From Humulus lupulus (lineage: Eukaryota > Streptophyta > Magnoliopsida > Rosales > Cannabaceae): a DNA stretch of 64,000 nucleotides. Location of the stretch: positions 83,287,888-83,351,887 of the forward strand of contig NC_084796.1 of assembly GCF_963169125.1 (NCBI RefSeq), read 5' to 3'. The notes beneath the pieces are model-generated. The model worked only from the letters and a program-made list of their open reading frames with translations, did not search any database and was not told where the DNA came from. The position numbers were made by a program, and so were the translations under genes. Shown one piece after another: positions 57,433 through 64,000 of this stretch (its first letter is position 1; each line of letters starts with the position of its first letter).

Positions 57433-59654
57433 ATAGTAGCAGCGTCCCAAATTTGCAAATAAGGCTTTGGGCCTTGATTAGTGTGCCTGGAGGGAAATAA
57501 GTGATTTATTATATGAATATGTGAATTTTATGAGTATGTGATTAGAAATGCATGTTTAGGTGAATTAAATATGCATGTTGGCCCCATTTGGTTAGTAGGG
57601 GCATGTTTGTAATTTTAGTCCGTTGAGGGCATAAATGCAATATTTATGATTATTTGTGAATATTGTGTTATATTTGCATTGCACGATCTGAGATAGGCCT
57701 AAGGAGCAGTTTAGCTAGAAAGTCTCAATGGGGTCGAGTACCCGACTCAGGGCGAGTCGAGGGGTATTTCGAGCATTAGATATGTTATTGAGTTATCGGG
57801 TTATAAAAATAGATATTTGGAGATATATTTGAAGTTAGAATGTTTAGGAGGGAATATCAGGGAAATTTACCATTTTTTCCCTCGGGGACGTTTTTGGTAC
57901 CCCGAGCCTTGGAGGTAACTTAAGTAACCTAGCATAAGTAAAACAAAACTAAGGCAATGTTCAGAAACTGGTTAAACGTCCCAAAACATTTCTCTCTGTC
58001 TCTATCCTTCGGCTATCTCCTTTCTCCCTCTTTTGTTTGAAGACTTTGATTTATTAGAGAATTTGGGTTTGCTTATTAAGAGAATTGAAGCTGACTGTGA
58101 TTGAGGATTAGCTCTAGGCAAAGCTATTAGTTGAGGTAAGGATTCTAGCACCTAATTATCTGAATTATTCTGAGTTTTGTTGTTGTTTCAAGGTTATGCA
58201 TCTGAGCTAGGTGGTGAATCACTCTTGAGTTTCTAGATGAGGTTTTGGGTTAATTCTTATTAGGTCTTGTTGCTGAGATTATTATAGAACTACTTTGGTG
58301 ATTAAGTTGGATTGTTGGGTTGATTTTGGGGTAAATTGTCTTGGTTTTAGTTTTGCAAATGGAGGATTTTTCTGGGTTCGAAGGGTCGGGCCGTGGCATA
58401 GTTCTTGCTGCACTGCGGCCCTCTAGAACACTAGGGAGGCCAAGAAGAAGGGCGGTTCGTGGCTCACCAAGGATTGGGCCGCGGCGCGCATGGGCAGAAT
58501 TTTGAGGCTGAGCCTCTGGTTGTGGTGGGTCGTGGCATGGGATCTTGGGGTCGCAGCGCTTAGTGGTTTTTTGGACCCCAAGAAGGTTTTAGGCTCCAGA
58601 ATCCAAAAGTTAAGGTTCGGGATGGATTTTATCACCCGAATTGATAGAATTCAAGGTCCCAGAGATCATAATTACAAACAATAGTTATTTAATGGATTAG
58701 AACTTGGTGGATGGATGTTGTTGATGCATTATGACTAGGTTTTCAGTGAGGCTTGGACTAGGGGACTGTTCTCTCAATATCGGTGCTCGGAAAGCTCGAG
58801 ACACAGGTAAGAAAACTGTTGTACCTGTAGTCCAGGGCGAGGCTCTATAGTTTGTGTTGTAGGGCACGACCCAATATGATTGTGTTATAGGGCGTAGCCC
58901 CATTGATTATGTTTATACGTGTTTAATATTTGTTTAATTATGCTATTTGTGCATATTTGTGAATGAACAACAAGGCCTAGGAATGGCAAAGGCCGAGAAT
59001 GGCAAGGACTGGGAATGGCGAAAGCCAAGAACGATAAGGCCAAGTACGACAAGGGGCCAGGAGGAGTGTTAAGCACGCGGAGTGGGAGTTGCCAGGGTGA
59101 GACCCTATTGGTTACCTGGGATATCCTCACGGTGTAGACCGCAAACCCAGGGCCAAGTAAAGCGCCTGGGACGGCATGGCTGTTATATGTTTAGCCTGTT
59201 GGCAGTTTTGTTATGTGCTAAATGATATATATGCATATGTTATTTGCTTCGGTGGAGTTTTCTTGCTGGCCTTCGGCTCACAGGTGCTCTATGGTGTAGG
59301 TAAGGGCAAAGGAAAGGTCAACCAACCATGAGTACGGAGAGTGTGAAGCGATGTGTACATGTTTGGCCTGCCTGGCTGCCACGACCAGGGGTATTATTGG
59401 GAGATGTTTGTATTAAACCTAGTTTTGTTGTTTAGTCGACTTTAATAATATTTTTGAGTTATAAATATTTCTAAGCAGTATTTTGGGATCCCAAATGTTA
59501 AATGCTTTATAATTTTTAATGAATTTCTTCCTCTTTCAAATTATATGACTTTTATTATGGTTTAGCTACACTTTTAACCTAAAACCTTGATTAGCAAGTT
59601 AATTGCACATTTTAAACTCACTTATTAATGACTCTAAGGAAGTAGGGCGTTACA
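57433..59654 (+). repeat. Tekay-2 5' LTR
   Basis: The LTR is about 2.2 kb, starting near 57433-57439 (the terminal TG is decayed) and ending GGGCGTTACA at 59654. It is collinear with the solo LTRs at 13483, 16913 and 50613. Conserved blocks include GCCTTGATTAGTGTGCC near 57472, TTGCTGGCCTTCGGCTCACAGGTG near 59262 and the CAACCATGAGTACGGAGAG block near 59321. Confidence 0.88.
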
Positions 59655-59657
59655 ACT

Positions 59658-59669
59658 TGGTATCAGAGC
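59658..59669 (+). promoter_or_regulatory. Tekay-2 primer-binding site (initiator tRNA-Met)
   Basis: TGGTATCAGAGC starts three bases after the LTR and is complementary to the 3' end of plant initiator tRNA-Met. The leader runs to 59993. Confidence 0.92.
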
Positions 59670-59993
59670 GAGCCAAGGTTTATGGTTCCTATAGATTGAC
59701 CGAACATGTACGCTCGCTGTCAGTGATAAGCTTGAGTCAGGGTTGGTTGGTAATAATTGAATTATATGCTTGAATATGTGCTTAAATGCCCTATTTGCCT
59801 GCTATTTTATATAGAACATGATGAATGAGTTAACATATGCATGATGTTAGGACCTTGCCCCTTGAGTGTTGTATGTTATTTGTATCTTATGTGAATTGTT
59901 ATTTATGGTTGGATAATGTGAATTGGGAGGTGGTTTTGGACGTTGTTATCATGCCTGATGAGCGGCGTCATTGATTACAGGCATATTGTTGAG

Positions 59994-61130
59994 ATGCCTC
60001 GGCAATCATCGAGACTTCGCGGTAGTAGGGCCAAGGATGACTCCTGCCCCATAGAATTGGCAAAATATGTTTGTTGAAATGAAAGCCAGACTACATCGAA
60101 CAGAAGAAGAACTTTGAAAGCTGAGGCAATAGGCCCTTCCTCAGGCAACTGTGGTGTCAGTTCAGCATGCTGTGACACCAGTGCCAGTTCAGCCTGTTAT
60201 GGAGAATTGGTGGGAACCTTTGTATGAAAGGTTCAGGTAGCAGCATCCTCCCACCTTCGAGGGTGGACCAGACCCACTGCAAGCAGAGTAGTGGATGAAT
60301 ATGATTTCCTCCATCCTATATTTCATGAGGGTGGAAGGGAACGAGAAGGTAGCTTATGCCAGCTACATGTTCAGAGAGGATGCTCGCATCTGGTGGGATG
60401 TAGTGACTCAGAGAAGGAATGTTGTGATTATGACCTGGGAGGAATTCAGAAACACCTTTAATGAAATATATTATAGTGTTGCAGTCTGAGCTGCGAAGGT
60501 TAACAAGTTCATAAACCTAACTCAGAACCAGTAGACAGTTACTGAGTATGCTCTAAGATTTGACCGGTTGGCAAAGTTCGCGCCAGATTTGGTGCTGACT
60601 GATGCGGCAAGAAGGGATTAGTTTGTGCGAGGGTTGAATGTTATTATCGCCTGTGATGTTAAGATTACTTTGGATCCTGAGACTACTACTTATGCTCAGG
60701 TAGTGGACAAGGACTTTACGGCTGAGGGACCCGAGGATTAGATATGGAGAGAGAGTGCTGCTAGGCACAATGCTAGGAGGACGGTGCCTTCTTTTACTGG
60801 ATCCAGTCAGGGTAGGGACCCTAGTGAACAGAAGAGAAAGGCCTTAGATTCTTTTGTTCCTCCTAGCTTTGATAGGAGGGCAAGGGGTGCTTTTAGCGGC
60901 CGTCAGGGCGGAGGTGAAAATTGGAGGAGTTTCCCAGTGTGTCCTCGGTGCAGGCGACATCATCAGGGAGAGTTCAGGATCAGGGCCTACTTTACTTTTG
61001 GGAGTATCAATCATTTGAAGAAGGACTACCCATAGGCTAGGAAAGAGGAGCCGAAGCATCGCGACAGTCTTGCTCCTGCAAGAGTATTCACCTTGACTTA
61101 GACTTAGGTGGAGGCTAGCCCCTAGGTCGT
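59994..61130 (+). pseudogene. Tekay-2 gag
   Basis: ATG 59994 opens an MPRQSSRLRG frame that hits TGA near 60075 and later shifts. The capsid core is clear at about 60200-60720: PPTFEGGPDP, MFREDARIWWD, EEFRNTFNEIYY and VTEYALRFDRLAKFAP. At least five TAG or TGA codons stand where the family has Gln, Arg or Trp. The zinc region near 60945-61035 keeps C-P-R-C, but later Cys positions are Phe or Tyr. Role: capsid. Inactive. Confidence 0.85.
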
Positions 61131-61560
61131 GACAGGTTAGATTTCTAGTGCTGGTTCTTCTTATACTGCGTTGATTGATTCGGGAGCTACCCATTCATTT
61201 GTGTCTGCTAGAGTGATAGATCAACTGTGTAAACCTAGTGTTTTGTATGCTAAGGGTTTTTAGAATTTGTTGCCGACTAGGAAACTGGTAGTCTCTAGGA
61301 TATGGATTAGAGCATTTCCAATAGAGATAGACGGTAGGGAGTTGTCTGTTGATCTGATTGAGCTGGTGATGGATGACTTCAATATGATCCTAGGGATGGA
61401 TTAGTTATCTAAGTATGGGGCAACGATTGACTGCAAGCGCAGGATGGTCACTTTTGAACTAGAAGGGGAGGTACCCTTTGTGTTTTGGGGACAGTTAGTG
61501 GACAGCGAGTACCTATGATTTTATCACTGAAGGCTAGAGACCTGATGTAGGAAGGTTGCA
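61131..61560 (+). pseudogene. Tekay-2 protease
   Basis: The active site L-I-D-S-G-A-T-H-S-F lies at about 61171-61200 (DSGA at 61177-61188), followed by V-V-S-R-I-W-I-R near 61291 and M-I-L-G-M-D near 61386, where the next Trp is TAG. Several TAG codons interrupt the frame and a shift occurs near 61490. The counterpart in Tekay-1 is intact. Confidence 0.85.
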
Positions 61561-62140
61561 TAGGATTCCTAGCAAACATTGTGGATACCTCTAGGGTTGT
61601 GTCGGTTGGACTGAGTGAGACCAGATTGGTATGTGAGTTTCTAGATTTATTTCCAGCAGATTTGCCAGGGTTGCCGCCACAACAGGAGATTGAGTTTATT
61701 ATAGAGTTGGCCCCAGGGGTGGAGATAGTATCCAGAACACCTTACAGAATGGCTTCGGCAGAGTTAACAGAATTAAAGATTCGGTTGCAGGAGTTACTAG
61801 ATTTGGTGTTCGTCAGACCGAGTTTCTCGCCATGGGGTGCTCCGGTGTTGTTTGTCAAGAAAAAGGATGGATCTCTTACGGTATGTATTGACTACAGGGA
61901 GCTGAACAAATTGACCATTAAGAATTAGTACCCACTGCCTAGGATCGATGATTTATTTGACCAGTTATAGGGAAAGACAGTGTTTTCTAAGATTGATCTC
62001 CGGTCAGGTTACCATCCGTTAAAGATCAAAGAAGAGGACATACCAAAGACCGCTTTTTGGATGAGATATGGAAACTATGAATTCCTGGTAATGTCCTTTG
62101 GATTAACCAATGCCCCAGCAGCTTTTATGGACATGATGAG
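61561..62140 (+). pseudogene. Tekay-2 reverse transcriptase lacking its catalytic motif
   Basis: The frame shows [12 protein letters not shown] near 61661, [15 protein letters not shown] near 61835, [25 protein letters not shown] near 61983 and [15 protein letters not shown] near 62095-62138. TAG replaces Arg/Gln near 61926 and 61968. At 62139 the sequence jumps directly to the RNase H, so the FIDD motif, rest of the palm, thumb and tether (several hundred bases) are deleted. Confidence 0.87.
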
Positions 62141-63034
62141 AAGTTTGTGGTTTATTTTGACGCTTCCAGACAGGGTTTAGGGTGTGTGGTGATGCAAGCC
62201 ATAAATGTGATAGCCTACGCATCACGATAGTTAACGGAGTATGAGTAGAGATATCCCACACATGATCTAGAGCTAGCAGCGGTGGTATTTGCACTTAAGT
62301 TCTGGAGACATTATCTGTACGGTGAGAAGTGCGAAATATACATGGACCATAAGAATTTGAAGTATTTCTTTACTCAGAAAGATTCGAATATGCGCCAAAG
62401 ACGGTTACTGGAATAGGTAGAGGATTATGATTGTGATATCCTATACCATCCTAGGAAGGCTGATGTAGTGGTTGATGCATTAACTCGGAAGGGCCTGGGA
62501 CAAGTGTTCAGTTCGAGGCAGATATCTGAAAAGTTAGCTGAGGAGATGACTAAAGTGGATATAGAGTTGGTAGTTGGTCGGTTAGCCAACATCACTCTTC
62601 AGTCTACACTCCTTGAGAGGATCAAGGAGGCGCAGAGGAAGGATTCCCAGTTGAGAGGGCACAGACAGAGTGTGTTAGTCGGAGCGGCTAAGGACTTTTC
62701 TATCTCGGAGAAGGGATTACTGAAGTATAAGGGTCGGATCTGTGTTTCGATGGATTCTGGAATCCGGCGAGAGATCTTGGATGAATTTCATACCATTACA
62801 TATTCATTACATCCAGGTATGACGAAGATGTACAAAGATTTGAGAGCCTTGTATTGGTGGTTAGGAATGAAAATGGACGTGGTGGATTATGTGGCCAAGT
62901 GCTTAACTTGTCAGCAGGTAAAGGCTGAACATCAGAGGCCAGCATGGTTATTGCAGTCTCTAGGGATTCCAGAGTGGAAGTGGGAGGATATCACCATGGA
63001 CTTCGTGGTTGGTTTGTCGAAGACCATGGGATAG
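62141..63034 (+). pseudogene. Tekay-2 RNase H and integrase zinc domain
   Basis: RNase H is read in a shifted frame from about 62148 ([16 protein letters not shown], then [24 protein letters not shown] near 62255-62325). TAG or TAA codons occur near 62229, 62247 and 62415. From 62468 the frame is open through the tether and the HHCC zinc domain (H...H near 62790-62815 and C-L-T-C near 62902). TAG at 63032-63034 precedes the core. Confidence 0.85.
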
Positions 63035-63811
63035 CATGATTCATTGTTTGTGACTGTGGATAGATATACCAAGTCTGCCTACTTTTTTCCTGTCAGGACA
63101 AGTTTTACTATGGAGCAGTATGCTGAGTTGTATATGAAGGAAATTGTTCGACTTCATGGGACTCCAAGGTCGATAGTATCCGACAGCGACCCCACCTTCA
63201 CCTCCAAGTTTTGGGAGATTCTGCTAAAGGCTATGGGCACGCAGTTGCGGTTTAGTACCACTTATCATCCTCAAATAGATGGACAGTCTGAGAGGACGAT
63301 TCAGAGAGCCTGTGTGCAGGATTTTGGAGGATCTTGGAGTAAGTATCTCCCTTTGATTGAGTTTTCATACAACAACAGTTATCAGGCAACCATCGGAGTG
63401 GCTTTGTATGAGATGTTATATGGGAGGAAGTGCAGATCACCTATCCATTGGGATGAGGCAGGCGAGAGAAGGAACTTAGGCCCTGAGATGGTTCAGAGGA
63501 CCAATGAGGCAATTGAAAATATTAGAGCTCGAATGCTCTCCTCCCGAGTCGCCAGAAGAGTTACTCGGACTTGAAACGTAGGAGCGTGGAGTTTCGAGTC
63601 GGTGATCATGTGTTTCCTAGGGTTTCGCCCTTGAGAGGGATGAAACGGTTTGGTGTTCGGGGTAAGTTGAGCCCTAGGTTTCTTGGCTCCTTTGAGATTC
63701 TGGAACGGGTTGAAGAGGTAGTTTATAGATTGGCGATGCCTCCAGCTCTATCAAGGGTTCATGATGTTTTTCACGTACCATGCTCCAGAAGTATGTATCA
63801 GATTCTATGCA
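63035..63811 (+). pseudogene. Tekay-2 integrase core and C-terminal domain
   Basis: The first acidic residue lies in the M-D-F-V-V-G-L motif near 62998, the second in IVSDSDPTF near 63174-63200 and the Glu in DGQSERTIQ near 63280-63305, so the triad is present. A TGA near 63572 interrupts. The C-terminal GPY/F-type module follows (F-R-V-G-D-H-V-F near 63595, K-L-S-P-R-F-L-G near 63665, V-H-D-V-F-H-V near 63760). Confidence 0.88.
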
Positions 63812-64000
63812 TGTACTGAGTTAGGAGAACTTGGAGCTAGACCAGTATTTATCATACGAGGAAGAGCCGGTTCAGATTCACGACCGGAAGGATAAAGTAT
63901 TGCAAAGCAAGACCATCGCCTTGGTGAAAGTGCTGTGGAGGAACAACAAGATCTAGGAGACGATGTGGGAACTTGAATTAGATATGCAGGAGTGGTATCC
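63812..64000 (+). pseudogene. Tekay-2 chromodomain, cut by the window edge
   Basis: The frame reads L-S-Y-E-E-E-P-V-Q-I near 63847, D-R-K-D-K-V-L near 63881, V-K-V-L-W-R-N near 63927 and a W-E-L-E motif near 63967, the integrase-linked chromodomain of Tekay/Del chromoviruses. A TAG near 63955 interrupts it. In the family this domain directs integration to heterochromatin. The element continues beyond 64000. Confidence 0.85.

Overview
This is a stretch of plant nuclear heterochromatin, almost certainly from a eudicot. Nearly everything I can identify is transposable-element DNA, inserted one element into another. The families are Ty3/gypsy elements of the Tat lineage (dual RNase H), Ty3/gypsy elements of the Tekay/Del chromovirus lineage, Ty1/copia, a Cassandra-type TRIM, CACTA-like termini and a hAT-type MITE. 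I see no intact host gene. Open sequence is AT-rich, and most element reading frames carry stop codons, many of them TAG or TGA as expected from decay of methylated C. I cannot name the species.

Layout. (1) 1-20087 is a decayed plus-strand copia element (copia-A, 5' end outside the window). A complete Tat element (Tat-1, 142-11775, two 594-bp LTRs, target duplication AAGGT) sits in it, and two solo Tekay LTRs lie further on (13483-15698 with duplication ACATA; 16913-19224). Tat-1 carries a broken sense gag-pol (784-7196) and, converging on it, a spliced antisense gene (7708-10194) with its own TATA box, 5'-UTR intron and upstream ORF. Its gag is split by a 236-bp insert ending in a truncated plastid-type trnD-GUC. 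(2) 20088-25270 holds a copia LTR and a minus-strand Tat pol fragment. (3) 25271-48090 reads as one minus-strand copia element (copia-Y): 3' LTR, pol, gag, leader, primer site and 5' LTR. Its leader is split by CACTA-like sequence (31009-37345, containing a 569-bp hAT MITE), and its 5' LTR is split by a plus-strand Tat element (Tat-3, about 39546-46911). (4) 48091-49979 is a minus-strand LTR related to Tat-3 with an internal tandem duplication. (5) 49980-57432 is a minus-strand Tekay gag-protease-RT region split by another Tekay LTR. Where its 5' LTR should be there is a 5S-rRNA-bearing Cassandra LTR, then a Cassandra internal domain, then a 2.2-kb Tekay LTR. (6) 57433-64000 is a plus-strand Tekay element with LTR, Met-tRNA primer site, gag, protease, truncated RT, RNase H, integrase and chromodomain, running off the right edge.

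The two most unusual structures are the antisense spliced gene of Tat-1 and the Tekay/Cassandra chimera at 54.7-57.4 kb. All boundaries and domain calls come from reading the sequence and translations by eye. No database search was run, so lineage names rest on motif recognition.
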